The translations under genes and the position numbers were made by a program. From Anaerolineales bacterium (GTDB taxonomy: Bacteria; Chloroflexota; Anaerolineae; Anaerolineales; E44-bin32), in the NCBI GenBank assembly GCA_011772595.1, contig WVZH01000217.1, forward strand, positions 15,458-45,137: DNA of 29,680 bases, written 5' to 3'. This document shows, piece after piece, positions 9,208 through 17,966 of this stretch (positions within the stretch are counted from its first letter, which is position 1; the number at the start of each line of letters is the position of its first letter). Under the pieces are notes generated by a model. It saw only the letters and a list, made by a program, of their open reading frames with translations. It was not told the origin of the DNA and did no database searches.

Positions 9208-9806
9208 CCATCTCCACCGAGTTGGTCAAGGAGCTTCGGGACAAAACAGGCGCCGGTGTGTTGGCCTGTCGTGAAGCGTTGGAGGAGACTGAGGGCGACG
9301 TAGAAAAAGCCGTCCGATTGCTGCGCGAGAGGGGCATCGCCGCCGCTGAGAAGCGGGCAGACCGCGAAACCCGAAACGGTGTCTTGGATCTCTACAATCA
9401 CGGAGACGGACGTGTTGGCGTGATGGTGGAAGTGAATTGCGAAACGGATTTCGTCGCTCGGACCGAAGACTTCCACAACTTTGCTCACGAAATCGCTCTA
9501 CAGATTGCGGCCAACACTCCGCGGTGGGTGCAAGCGGATGACGTTCCAGACGAGGTGCTAGAGGAGGAGCGGGCGGAAGCTCGCATCTGGGCGGAGAATG
9601 AGGGGAAACCCGAGAACGTCATTGGGCGCATCATCGATGGTCGTATAGAGAAATTCTTGGACGAGAATTGTCTGCTACGGCAAAGCTATATCCGTGATGA
9701 TACAAAGACTGTCGAAGGATTACTTAAGGAGATGATAGCCTCGACGGGTGAAAACATCACCATCCGACGCTTCGAACGTTGGACGGTGGGAGAGGATCTG
9801 GAATAG
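9204..9806 (+). CDS. tsf: Translation elongation factor Ts
   Basis: Guanine-nucleotide exchange factor that regenerates EF-Tu-GTP. The N-terminal UBA-like domain is clear ([19 protein letters not shown], then [13 protein letters not shown]), and the signature [12 protein letters not shown] lies near residue 77. At 200 aa it is the short form, with one core subdomain rather than the two of the E. coli protein (about 283 aa). The C-terminus keeps [18 protein letters not shown]. It starts inside the rpsB stop (ATGA overlap) and is followed after 5 bases by a strong terminator, so rpsB-tsf is a two-gene unit. Confidence 0.97.
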   Translation: MTISTELVKELRDKTGAGVLACREALEETEGDVEKAVRLLRERGIAAAEKRADRETRNGVLDLYNHGDGRVGVMVEVNCETDFVARTEDFHNFAHEIALQIAANTPRWVQADDVPDEVLEEERAEARIWAENEGKPENVIGRIIDGRIEKFLDENCLLRQSYIRDDTKTVEGLLKEMIASTGENITIRRFERWTVGEDLE

Positions 9807-9811
9807 GCGTT

Positions 9812-9840
9812 CGGGCCAACACATGTTGGCCCGAGTTTTT
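9812..9840 (+). terminator. Rho-independent terminator of rpsB-tsf
   Basis: A perfect 9-bp stem, CGGGCCAAC/GTTGGCCCG (9812-9820 with 9825-9833), with loop ACAT, then AG and five T (9836-9840). It begins 5 bases after the tsf stop. Confidence 0.95.
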
Positions 9841-9870
9841 GTAGGCTCATACCAAGAGGTGGAAGAGTAG

Positions 9871-10593
<723 letters not shown>

Positions 10594-10787
10594 GGAACCC
10601 TCCACTCGCGTTGGGAATGACATTCCTCCATTGGATAGCAAACACATTGGAAATCGGATTTTCCGGCGACGAGGTTTCTTAAGTCTTCTTATTATCCCCA
10701 GTGTGGAAGGACTACCATCGCATTTTCAATCGTTTTGCGCTATGCTTAAAGAGCGAGATCCTCGAAGGAGAGGGAGGGGATTTACGA

Positions 10788-11345
10788 ATGGTTAAAGACG
10801 CCTTGGCCGAAGCCGAAATTCGTATGAAAGGTGCGGTTCGCGCCTTGGAAGAAGATCTGACCACGATTCGCACAGGCCGCGCTTCTCCTGCACTGGTGGA
10901 AAAATTACCAGTGATATACTATGGAAACCCGACACCGCTGATGCAACTGGCGACAATTTCCGCTCCAGAACCTCGTCTCCTGACCATTCGGCCATTCGAT
11001 CCTGCAAGTTTGAAGGACATCGAGCGCGCCATCCTGACCTCCGATCTGGGGCTGACCCCGAATAATGACGGCAAGATGATCCGCCTTAATATTCCTCCCC
11101 TTACTGAAGAGCGTCGACATGATTTGGTCAAAGTCGTTCGCGGTCGAACGGAGGAAGCAAGGATCGCCGTACGCAACGTCCGCAGGGACGTTCAGAATGA
11201 TCTAAGAGATTTCGAACGCGAGAAGCTCATCTCCGAGGATGGTCTCAGGCGCGGAGAGGAAGACTTGCAGAAGTTGACAGATCGATTGGTGGAGGAGATT
11301 AACGAAGTTGGAACGCGAAAGGAAACGGAAGTCCTTGAAGTTTGA
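10788..11345 (+). CDS. frr: Ribosome recycling factor
   Basis: Acts with EF-G to split post-termination ribosomes. Starting at ATG 10788 gives 185 aa, exactly the family norm; the frame stays open upstream to 10701, but that extension is not homologous. The ribosome site GGGAGGGG lies 7 bases before this ATG. Motifs are the N-terminal [41 protein letters not shown] near residue 43, LLTIRPFDP, and the C-terminal three-helix bundle with [23 protein letters not shown]. The 194 bases between pyrH and frr show no terminator; a TATGCT hexamer at 10741-10746 could be a weak -10. Confidence 0.96.
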   Translation: MVKDALAEAEIRMKGAVRALEEDLTTIRTGRASPALVEKLPVIYYGNPTPLMQLATISAPEPRLLTIRPFDPASLKDIERAILTSDLGLTPNNDGKMIRLNIPPLTEERRHDLVKVVRGRTEEARIAVRNVRRDVQNDLRDFEREKLISEDGLRRGEEDLQKLTDRLVEEINEVGTRKETEVLEV

Positions 11346-11364
11346 GAGGCTGGGTGTACGTCGT

Positions 11365-12105
11365 ATGTCAAGGTCGGAGGAACTGAACCTTCCAGATACC
11401 ATTCCGACGCACATCGCTATCATCATGGACGGCAATGGCCGTTGGGCCCGCGAGCGGGGCTTACCTCGTCTTGCGGGTCACCGCGCAGGTGTCGAAAATC
11501 TAAGGCGGGTGCTTGAGGCCTGTGTAGAATTTGGTATTAAATACCTCACAATTTATGCATTCTCAACGGAGAATTGGCAAAGACCTCCGGATGAAGTGCG
11601 GGGCTTGATAAACATCCTGGAAGATGTGATCGATCGCGAATTGGATGAATTACATCGCAATGGGGTACGACTACGACACATCGGTTGCTTGGATCGTCTT
11701 GGGCCGAAATTACAGGAAAAAGTGGCTCATGCAATCGAATTGACGCATAAGAACGATAAACTCGTTCTCAATGTTGCCTGGAACTATGGTGGAAGAGCAG
11801 AGATCGTGAATGCTATCCAGAAGATGATTGCTGATGGGGTAGCCCCTGATGAAGTCGACGAATCGCTCGTCAGCAACTATCTGTATACAGCAGATTGCCC
11901 AGATCCCGATCTCGTCATCCGGACCTCAGGGGAATTAAGGGTAAGCAACTTCCTCATCTGGCAGAGCGCTTACGCTGAATGGTATATACCCTCCACATAT
12001 TGGCCTGATTTTGGCCGTGAAGAATTGTTAAAGGCGCTACGTGAGTATGCCCAACGCGAGCGTCGCTTCGGTCGAGTACCGGGACCTCTCTCGCAAAACT
12101 CGTAA
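11365..12105 (+). CDS. uppS: Isoprenyl (undecaprenyl-type) diphosphate synthase
   Basis: Cis-prenyltransferase that extends farnesyl diphosphate with isopentenyl diphosphate to make the lipid carrier for peptidoglycan and glycan synthesis; peripheral to the inner membrane. From ATG 11365 it is 246 aa. The substrate-binding Asp lies in [10 protein letters not shown] near residue 20. [26 protein letters not shown] and the late signature [20 protein letters not shown] are all present. The frame extends to a TTG at 11308 inside frr, but the extra 19 residues are basic and not family-like. Its 3' end overlaps cdsA by about 59 bases. Confidence 0.95.
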   Translation: MSRSEELNLPDTIPTHIAIIMDGNGRWARERGLPRLAGHRAGVENLRRVLEACVEFGIKYLTIYAFSTENWQRPPDEVRGLINILEDVIDRELDELHRNGVRLRHIGCLDRLGPKLQEKVAHAIELTHKNDKLVLNVAWNYGGRAEIVNAIQKMIADGVAPDEVDESLVSNYLYTADCPDPDLVIRTSGELRVSNFLIWQSAYAEWYIPSTYWPDFGREELLKALREYAQRERRFGRVPGPLSQNS

Positions 12106-12922
12106 TTTCCGCCAGCGTGTAGCTTTCATCGTCGTCATGCTTCCATTCTTAGGCTGGGTGATTGCCGATGGTGAGTGGCTTTTTGCATTGACCTTGGCTG
12201 CGGCGTTGAGCATGGCCGCGGCCGAGTTTGGGCTGCTTTTTCAAAGCCGAGGGTTGCGACCTGCGTTGCCATTGCTAATCGTTGGTGTATTCATCCTTTC
12301 TGCTGCTAGGTACTTGTGGGGTTTTCAATGGACACCCGATTTGTTCGCTGTGATCGGTCTCCTTGGTCAAGTTTGGCATCTGGTGGATTACGAGCGTGGC
12401 GCAACACGCTCAGGTACGGATTATGCAATCACAATGGGCGGAATCCTATTGTTAGGTTGGATTGGCCCTTACTTGATTTCACTCAGGCGATTACCGGATG
12501 GGTTGTGGTGGATGTTAATCGTTTTGCCGTCCGTATGGCTGGCTGATGGGTTAGCATATCTCATCGGTCACGTTTTCGGAAAACGCCCTCTTTGTCGGAG
12601 ATTAAGTCCAAAAAAAACTTGGGAGGGTTATCTGGGCGGGATTGTCGGCGGTGCACTGGGCGGCACGCTACTTACCCTTCTGTGGAGAATAGGTGCAGAG
12701 CAAACAGGGCTCTTCAAACCCCTGCATGGATTGTTGCTAGGGACAATCTTGGGGATCTTGACTCCACTGGGGGACCTGGGGATCAGCATGATCAAACGTG
12801 AACTTAATGTAAAAGATACCAGTGCACTGCTTCCCGGTCATGGTGGGTTGTTGGATCGCTTTGATTCCTGGCTTTGGGCGGGTGTGATCGGGTACTACTT
12901 CGTTTTGTGGCTGTCCTCATAG
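12047..12922 (+). CDS. cdsA: Phosphatidate cytidylyltransferase (CDP-diglyceride synthase)
   Basis: Makes CDP-diacylglycerol from phosphatidate and CTP for phospholipid synthesis; integral membrane enzyme. About 291 aa with several hydrophobic helices. The family signature near the C-terminus is complete: [11 protein letters not shown] followed by [14 protein letters not shown], including the metal-binding Asp pair. [12 protein letters not shown], another conserved cytosolic segment, lies near residue 188. The start is uncertain: ATG 12047 is given, and GTG 12041 is equally in frame. Either overlaps the uppS end by about 60 bases, longer than usual, and no good ribosome site separates them. 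The typical family N-terminus aligns from NFRQRVAF, about 25 residues in. dxr, often next in this cluster, is absent. Confidence 0.93.
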   Translation: MPNASVASVEYRDLSRKTRNFRQRVAFIVVMLPFLGWVIADGEWLFALTLAAALSMAAAEFGLLFQSRGLRPALPLLIVGVFILSAARYLWGFQWTPDLFAVIGLLGQVWHLVDYERGATRSGTDYAITMGGILLLGWIGPYLISLRRLPDGLWWMLIVLPSVWLADGLAYLIGHVFGKRPLCRRLSPKKTWEGYLGGIVGGALGGTLLTLLWRIGAEQTGLFKPLHGLLLGTILGILTPLGDLGISMIKRELNVKDTSALLPGHGGLLDRFDSWLWAGVIGYYFVLWLSS

Positions 12923-12963
12923 GTGTCCTGTGGGAGGGTGGATTCCGGCTTGGAGAGAAAGGG

Positions 12964-13959
12964 ATGAAGGAAAAACCGTCTCGGAACTTGGCTTTGGATC
13001 TCGTTCGTGTGACGGAAGCTGCCGCATTGGCGGCCGGCCGGCATATGGGACGTGGAGATAAAGAATCAGGGGATAAGGCTGCTGTAGATGCCATGCGTCT
13101 GGTTTTAAACAGCATCAAAATGGCAGGTGTGGTCGTCATCGGTGAAGGGGAGAAGGACGAAGCGCCGATGTTGTACAACGGGGAACAACTGGGCACAGGC
13201 GATCCACCGAAGGTTGACATAGCAGTTGACCCGATCGATGGCACAACCCTATTGGCGATGGGGAGAACAAACTCGATCTCCACAGTGGCTATCGCCGAAC
13301 GCGGGTCGATGTACGATCCAGGTCCGATCCTGTATATGTATAAAATGGCCGTTGGCCCAGATGCTCGTGGGGAGATTGATCTGAACGCGCCGATCAAGGA
13401 CAATCTAATGTCGGTTGCTCGCGCCAAAGATGCTGACGTGGACGATCTGACAGTGATCATTTTAGATCGACCCCGCCATGAAGGCATTATTGAGGAGATT
13501 CGTAAATCCGGCGCGCGCATACGTCTTATCTCGGATGGAGACGTCGCTGGGGCGTTGATGACTGCCTGGCCGGAGTCAGGTATCGATATGCTCATCGGAA
13601 TCGGGGGGACTCCCGAGGGGGTCCTGGCGGCCTGTGCGCTACGCGCCATGGGCGGTGAGATCCAAGGGAGGCTGTATCCGCGCAACGAACAAGAAGCCGC
13701 GAAAGCGAAGGAGATGGGCTACGATCTGGAAAAGGTCCTCACGATTGACGACCTGGTGGACAGTGATGACGTCTTCTTCTCGATCACCGGAATCACGGAC
13801 GGAGAGCTTGTGGATGGCGTCAAATATTTCGGTGAAGGCGCCAGGACGCACAGCCTGGTCATGCGTGCACGGACCGGCACTGTTCGCGAAATCATCGCCA
13901 ACCATCGCTGGGAGACGTTGATGTCGGTGAGTGAAATCCAGTATGACCGCATCGGGTAG
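12964..13959 (+). CDS. glpX: Fructose-1,6-bisphosphatase, class II (GlpX type)
   Basis: Hydrolyses fructose-1,6-bisphosphate to fructose-6-phosphate in gluconeogenesis; metal-dependent, Li+-sensitive phosphatase fold. From ATG 12964 it has 331 aa, close to E. coli GlpX (336). Motifs are [21 protein letters not shown] at the N-terminus (a conserved opening), [14 protein letters not shown] near residue 59, and the metal/phosphate site [11 protein letters not shown] near 96. [21 protein letters not shown] follows near 216. Ribosome site GGAGAG lies ahead of the ATG. The frame is open back into cdsA, but that extension is not homologous. The TAG stop is the first triplet of the foldback repeat that follows. 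Confidence 0.95.
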   Translation: MKEKPSRNLALDLVRVTEAAALAAGRHMGRGDKESGDKAAVDAMRLVLNSIKMAGVVVIGEGEKDEAPMLYNGEQLGTGDPPKVDIAVDPIDGTTLLAMGRTNSISTVAIAERGSMYDPGPILYMYKMAVGPDARGEIDLNAPIKDNLMSVARAKDADVDDLTVIILDRPRHEGIIEEIRKSGARIRLISDGDVAGALMTAWPESGIDMLIGIGGTPEGVLAACALRAMGGEIQGRLYPRNEQEAAKAKEMGYDLEKVLTIDDLVDSDDVFFSITGITDGELVDGVKYFGEGARTHSLVMRARTGTVREIIANHRWETLMSVSEIQYDRIG

Positions 13960-14038
13960 TCAGTAGCCAGTAGTCAGTACGCAGTAGCCAGTGCTTATCT
14001 GATGACTGACATCTGACTACTGACTACAGACTACTGCA
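13957..14038. repeat. CAGTAGY-type heptamer repeat arranged as an imperfect foldback
   Basis: The left part reads as imperfect CAGTAGT/CAGTAGC units (TCAGTAGCCAGTAGTCAG...). After about 20 bases the right part is its imperfect reverse complement (TGACTACTGACTACAGACT...). The RNA could fold into a long hairpin that would end the glpX transcript ahead of the rho promoter. It begins at the glpX stop codon. Confidence 0.8.
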
Positions 14039-14047
14039 AGGGTTTGC

Positions 14048-14076
14048 TTGCGCACCCTATGGGGGCGTGCTATAAT
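14048..14076 (+). promoter_or_regulatory. Promoter of rho, extended -10
   Basis: TTGCGC (14048-14053), a 17-base spacer, and a consensus TATAAT (14071-14076) preceded by TGC, an extended -10. Start expected near 14083. Confidence 0.85.
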
Positions 14077-14082
14077 GTGCAC

Positions 14083-14246
14083 ATCCAGAAAACCGATTGC
14101 CCTTGGCATTCCCCCCGTTGCTCAAATCATGCTAGGTTTTATTGTGAGCCTCATGTGCCCACTCGCCCTACCTTAACGATATGACTGTTGGATAGCTTCA
14201 TAATCCAAGATCGAATATAAAGTTGTACATCTAGGGGAGTTTTTGA
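14083..14246 (+). promoter_or_regulatory. Long untranslated leader of rho
   Basis: About 164 bases separate the predicted transcription start from the rho ATG. The first half is C-rich with little obvious pairing, the kind of sequence Rho itself binds; rho autoregulation through its leader is known in E. coli. No hairpin with a T run is present. AGGGGAG precedes the start codon. Autoregulation here is inference. Confidence 0.4.
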
Positions 14247-15527
14247 ATGAATATTGCCCAATTGGAAGCCATGACTCTTTCCGATTTACGAAGTATGTCC
14301 AAGGATCTGGAGATCCCCGGCACCACTCGCATGAAGAAAGAAGATCTTATCGTTCGTATTATGCAGGCGGATGCCGAGCGGCGAGGTCTCGAATTGCGGG
14401 GCGGCGTTCTAGAGGTCATGAACGAGGGGATGGGATTCCTGCGCGCGGATCATTATCTGCCAGGTCCGAATGACATTTATGTCTCACAATCTCAGATTCG
14501 GCGGTTCAGTTTGCGTACCGGTGACATGGTAATTGGGCAAGTCCGACCGCCAAAGGAAACCGAGAAGTACTTCGGTCTGCTGAGAGTCGAATCGATCAAC
14601 GGTATGGATCCGGAGGAAGCTTGGAAGCGACCGAAGTTCGAGGAGCTTACGCCGATCTTCCCAGAAGAGCGTTTCGACCTAGAGACGGATCGCCACACTC
14701 TTGCCACGCGTATGCTTAACCTGATTGCGCCGATCGGTAAAGGACAACGCGGTCTCATTGTCTCGCCTCCAAAAGCCGGTAAGACAACGGTTTTGAAACA
14801 AGTCGCGAACGCAATTTCGAATAACTACCCCAAAGTCCACCTGATGGTGGCGCTCATAGGGGAGCGACCGGAAGAGGTGACCGATATGGATCGCTCTGTG
14901 GATGCTGAGGTGATCGCTTCCACCTTCGATGAACCGGTGACCTCCCATGTGCGCGCCGCGGAGATGGCCTTGGCGCGGGCAAAACGATTGGTCGAGTGCG
15001 GTAGGGATGTGGTGATCCTCATGGACTCTATCACCCGGCTTTCACGAGCCTACAACTTGATGGTCACTCCTTCGGGACGAACGCTGTCTGGTGGCATCGA
15101 TCCGGCTGCGCTTTATCCGCCCAAACGCTTTTATGGGGCGGCACGTAATATCGAAGAGGGCGGATCGCTCACCATCATCGCCACCTGTTTGGTCGACACC
15201 GGTTCGCGCATGGATGACGTGGTTTACGAGGAGTTTAAAGGTACAGGAAACATGGAACTTCATCTGTCACGTCGTCTTCAAGAACGTCGCGTCTTCCCTG
15301 CCTTCGACATCGATCGCTCATCCACGCGTCGCGAAGAGTTGCTCCTTGGACCAGATATCACCCAACGCGTATGGTTAATGCGACGTATGTTCTCCCACAT
15401 GATCGCGCCTCCACCAAACGGTGCAGGTCTGGATATGGTAACGGCGACGGAGGCCATCATCCAACGAGTTTCCCATACAGAGAACAATCAAGAATTCCTC
15501 GAGACACTCACGGAGGAGCAGTTCTAA
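14247..15527 (+). CDS. rho: Transcription termination factor Rho
   Basis: Hexameric RNA-dependent ATPase that terminates transcription. The 426-aa product has the Rho N-terminal helical domain (LSDLRSMSKDLEIPGTTRMKKEDL), the cold-shock-like RNA-binding domain with GMGFLRA near residue 61 and DIYVSQSQIRRF near 77, and the RecA-type motor. Walker A is PPKAGKTTVLK (174-184), followed by ALIGERPEEVTDM near 202, Walker B VVILMDSITRLSRAYN near 255, and the R-loop/hexamer region GGSLTIIATCLVDTGSRMD near 305. It has its own promoter and leader. Two bases separate it from the first M23 peptidase, so the two are probably co-transcribed. Confidence 0.97.
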   Translation: MNIAQLEAMTLSDLRSMSKDLEIPGTTRMKKEDLIVRIMQADAERRGLELRGGVLEVMNEGMGFLRADHYLPGPNDIYVSQSQIRRFSLRTGDMVIGQVRPPKETEKYFGLLRVESINGMDPEEAWKRPKFEELTPIFPEERFDLETDRHTLATRMLNLIAPIGKGQRGLIVSPPKAGKTTVLKQVANAISNNYPKVHLMVALIGERPEEVTDMDRSVDAEVIASTFDEPVTSHVRAAEMALARAKRLVECGRDVVILMDSITRLSRAYNLMVTPSGRTLSGGIDPAALYPPKRFYGAARNIEEGGSLTIIATCLVDTGSRMDDVVYEEFKGTGNMELHLSRRLQERRVFPAFDIDRSSTRREELLLGPDITQRVWLMRRMFSHMIAPPPNGAGLDMVTATEAIIQRVSHTENNQEFLETLTEEQF

Positions 15528-15529
15528 AA

Positions 15530-16606
15530 GTGTCGAAGATGAGGATCGAAGATTGGGCGCGTCGCCTACGCGCTGGCGCGCCGATGATCTTTGGCATGGT
15601 GGGTTTGCTGACTGCGGTCGTGTCAGTGTGGCTCAATATGAACGCCGCGCAAGCCGCCGCCCAGGCGATTCCTACACCTGCGCCTACACTGGCACCTGAG
15701 ATGCTCTCAGAGTCGATCGAGTTGCCAGTCTTTCTTCCAGGTGGGCAGGAGGTAAATCTTTCGCGTCTGGCAGATATCAACACAAAGATCCCCAAGCGCT
15801 CCCGGATCGAAATACTCCGCTATACTGTGCAAAATGGGGACGCCGTCTTTAGCATCGCCAGGAAGTTTGGCATCGAACCTGAAACTGTACTATGGGGTAA
15901 TTTTGAGACTCTCAATGACGATCCCCATCTCCTGCGCCCTGGGCAAGAGCTGACGATCTTGCCTGTGGACGGCACATACTACCAATGGAAGGGTGGTGAC
16001 AGCTTGGAGGCGGTGGCAGATCAATTCGGCGTGGAACCGCAGGCGATCACCGAATGGCCGGGCAACCAAGTCGATCCCTCTCTTCCAGAGATTGAGCCGG
16101 GACAATGGATTATTGTTCCCGGTGGTAGACGACCGTTCCGCCAATGGTTCGTGCCAGACCCACCGCGACCGCAATCGGGCGTTGGGTCGGCGTATGGACC
16201 AGGGGGTTGCACGGGTGACTATTCTGGAGGTGCTGTCGGGACCGGTGGCTTCATATGGCCCGCGCCTAATCATTACGTCTCGGGCAACGATTATTGGTCT
16301 GGTCACCTGGCGATCGACATTGCGGCAGGAGTTGGAACAGGTATCTGGGCTGCAGACAGCGGTGTGGTCGTGTTCGCTGGCTGGTCGACAGTTGGTTATG
16401 GTTACATGGTGATGATTGACCACGGTAACGGATGGTTGACGCTCTACGGGCACCTCAGTCAAGTGGATGTTGGCTGCGGGCAGAGTGTGGGGCAGGGTCA
16501 ACGAATCGGCTTGGCCGGATCATCGGGTAATTCCACGGGGCCGCATCTTCACTTCGAAACCCGCTTCCAAGGCGGTTTCATAAACCCCTGGTTCGTTCTT
16601 CCATAG
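15530..16606 (+). CDS. LysM-domain M23 metallopeptidase, first of a tandem pair
   Basis: Membrane-anchored cell-wall peptidase. Residues of about 18-38 form one hydrophobic segment (MIFGMVGLLTAVVSVWL). A Thr/Pro stretch follows, then two LysM-like domains (about 92-145, with YTVQNGDAVFSIARKFGI, and about 148-200, with WKGGDSLEAVADQFGV). The C-terminal lysostaphin-type domain has ligands in SGHLAIDIA and in GPHLHFE, plus DHGNGWLTLYGHLS. Zn ligands look complete, so it may cleave peptidoglycan cross-links. GTG 15530 is chosen as start because GGAGGAG (15512-15518) in the rho tail is at usable distance; ATG 15539 is too far from it. It is a paralogue of the next gene, sharing layout and much sequence. 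Confidence 0.92.
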   Translation: MSKMRIEDWARRLRAGAPMIFGMVGLLTAVVSVWLNMNAAQAAAQAIPTPAPTLAPEMLSESIELPVFLPGGQEVNLSRLADINTKIPKRSRIEILRYTVQNGDAVFSIARKFGIEPETVLWGNFETLNDDPHLLRPGQELTILPVDGTYYQWKGGDSLEAVADQFGVEPQAITEWPGNQVDPSLPEIEPGQWIIVPGGRRPFRQWFVPDPPRPQSGVGSAYGPGGCTGDYSGGAVGTGGFIWPAPNHYVSGNDYWSGHLAIDIAAGVGTGIWAADSGVVVFAGWSTVGYGYMVMIDHGNGWLTLYGHLSQVDVGCGQSVGQGQRIGLAGSSGNSTGPHLHFETRFQGGFINPWFVLP

Positions 16607-16615
16607 TTTCCTGAC

Positions 16616-16644
16616 TTGACGACCTGATGACCGATTGATATGAT
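16616..16644 (+). promoter_or_regulatory. Promoter for the second M23 peptidase
   Basis: TTGACG (16616-16621), a 17-base spacer and TATGAT (16639-16644), in the 64-base gap after the first M23 gene. The start would be near 16651, 20 bases before the ATG. Confidence 0.75.
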
Positions 16645-16670
16645 CGCTCTCGTAAAGGAGATCGTGGTGT

Positions 16671-17861
16671 ATGCTGGAGAGTAGAGACGAATTGGTACTT
16701 GAGGAGTTAGATCTACGCTCGTCGAACGCGCGGCGTAAGAGCCGAATAGAGACTTGGTTTGGTATCGCGCGCCATACTTTACGTGAACCCATCAAGCGCT
16801 TTTCTGGTCATCTAGCGATTCTGGTGGTGATCGCCGTTGGAGTTTGGGCCGCACGGATGGGGTTCGATACGTTGCCTGTTGCGGCTGCCAATCAAAATCG
16901 TCCATCCAACGAGCCGGAACCGACGATAGAGCCAACACCCATGCTTGAGCTCTCAGACTTACCGCTTTACGCCGCCGGGGGTCCAGTATCCTCGCAGGGT
17001 ATCACAAGATCGGCTGTCATCCATACTGTGCTGCCCGATCGTCCACGCCTGGATATCATCAAATACGTCGTTCAGTCGGGAGATACCCTCTTCGGTATCG
17101 CAGAGAAGTTTGGCATTAAACCTGAAAGCCTGCTGTGGGCCAACTTCGCAGTTTTGCAGGATGATCCTCACCGGCTTCGTCCTGGTCAGGAGCTGAACGT
17201 CCCACCAGTGAATGGCGTGCTGCATGTCTGGAGCGCTGGCGAAGGTTTGAATGGTGTTGCTGAGTATTACGGCGTTACGGCGCAGGATGTCATTGATTGG
17301 CCGGGCAATAAGCTCGAACCTGGAATCGACACTTCCAATCCACCTATTGAATCGGGAACCCTGCTCGTTATCCCTGGTGGTAAACGTGAAATCGTCACTT
17401 GGAGCGCCCCGCGAATTCGCCGCGACAATCCTGCAGTGGCTAAAGTATTGGGTCCGGGTGCGTGTGGGTCGGTGTACGATGGCCCTATCGGCACAGGGGT
17501 ATTTATCTGGCCGGCCCCTTCGCACTATCTTTCAGGGTACGGCTACAGCTCAGTACACCCGGCAATCGACATCGCTGGAGATACGGGTAACGCCATATTC
17601 GCCTCCGATAGCGGTGTTGTTGTGTACTCAGGATGGAATGATTGGGGGTACGGCTACGTGATCGTTCTCGACCACGGCAATGGATGGCAGACACTGTATG
17701 CGCACCTGAGTGCCATCAACGTTGGTTGCGGTCAGGCGATATTCCAAGGGCAGGTAATCGGAGGCTTAGGCAATACTGGAAACAGCAGTGGTTCACACCT
17801 GCACTTCGAGATCGAACATGAGGAATACGGCAAAGTAAATCCTTTGAATTACTTGCCGTAG
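16671..17861 (+). CDS. LysM-domain M23 metallopeptidase, second of a tandem pair
   Basis: A 396-aa paralogue of the preceding gene. A cytosolic basic N-terminus of about 45 residues precedes one membrane helix (LAILVVIAVGVWAA). A Pro/Glu/Thr linker (NEPEPTIEPTPM) follows. Two LysM-like domains come next, the first with YVVQSGDTLFGIAEKFGI and the second with WSAGEGLNGVAEYYGV. The C-terminal M23 domain shows VHPAIDIAGDTG, DHGNGWQTLYAHLS and GSHLHFEIE, so the metal site is intact. The longer cytosolic N-terminus is the main difference from its neighbour. The ATG follows AAAGGAG, and the gene has its own promoter. Expected role: peptidoglycan remodelling outside the membrane, possibly in division or lysis control. 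Confidence 0.92.
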   Translation: MLESRDELVLEELDLRSSNARRKSRIETWFGIARHTLREPIKRFSGHLAILVVIAVGVWAARMGFDTLPVAAANQNRPSNEPEPTIEPTPMLELSDLPLYAAGGPVSSQGITRSAVIHTVLPDRPRLDIIKYVVQSGDTLFGIAEKFGIKPESLLWANFAVLQDDPHRLRPGQELNVPPVNGVLHVWSAGEGLNGVAEYYGVTAQDVIDWPGNKLEPGIDTSNPPIESGTLLVIPGGKREIVTWSAPRIRRDNPAVAKVLGPGACGSVYDGPIGTGVFIWPAPSHYLSGYGYSSVHPAIDIAGDTGNAIFASDSGVVVYSGWNDWGYGYVIVLDHGNGWQTLYAHLSAINVGCGQAIFQGQVIGGLGNTGNSSGSHLHFEIEHEEYGKVNPLNYLP

Positions 17862-17883
17862 AACAGAATGAGTCTGAATTGAA

Positions 17884-17911
17884 CTAGGGGCGCAACTTCT
17901 TGCGCCCCTAG
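17884..17911. terminator. Strong hairpin terminator after the M23 pair
   Basis: A perfect 12-bp stem, CTAGGGGCGCAA/TTGCGCCCCTAG (17884-17895 with 17900-17911), with loop CTTC. The downstream T run is poor (CATTGTTCT). It lies in the convergent gap and could act on either strand. Confidence 0.75.
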
Positions 17912-17929
17912 CATTGTTCTAGATAGTGT

Positions 17930-17962
17930 CGACTTCCGAAGTCCGCAGGACTTCGGAAGTCG
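17930..17962. repeat. Nested palindromic hairpin in the convergent gap
   Basis: A perfect 15-bp inverted repeat with a 3-base GCA loop (17930-17944 with 17948-17962). Each arm contains its own palindrome, GACTTC-N-GAAGTC. It ends 4 bases from the stop of the minus-strand methyltransferase. It lacks a T run and may be a REP-like element or a bidirectional terminator. Confidence 0.7.
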
Positions 17963-17966
17963 TTGG

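Noticed and set aside
10701..10787. N-terminal extension of ribosome recycling factor
   Set aside because: The family length and a good ribosome site both fix the start at 10788.
12874..12963. N-terminal extension of GlpX overlapping cdsA
   Set aside because: The added residues are not GlpX-like; ATG 12964 has its own ribosome site and gives the normal length.
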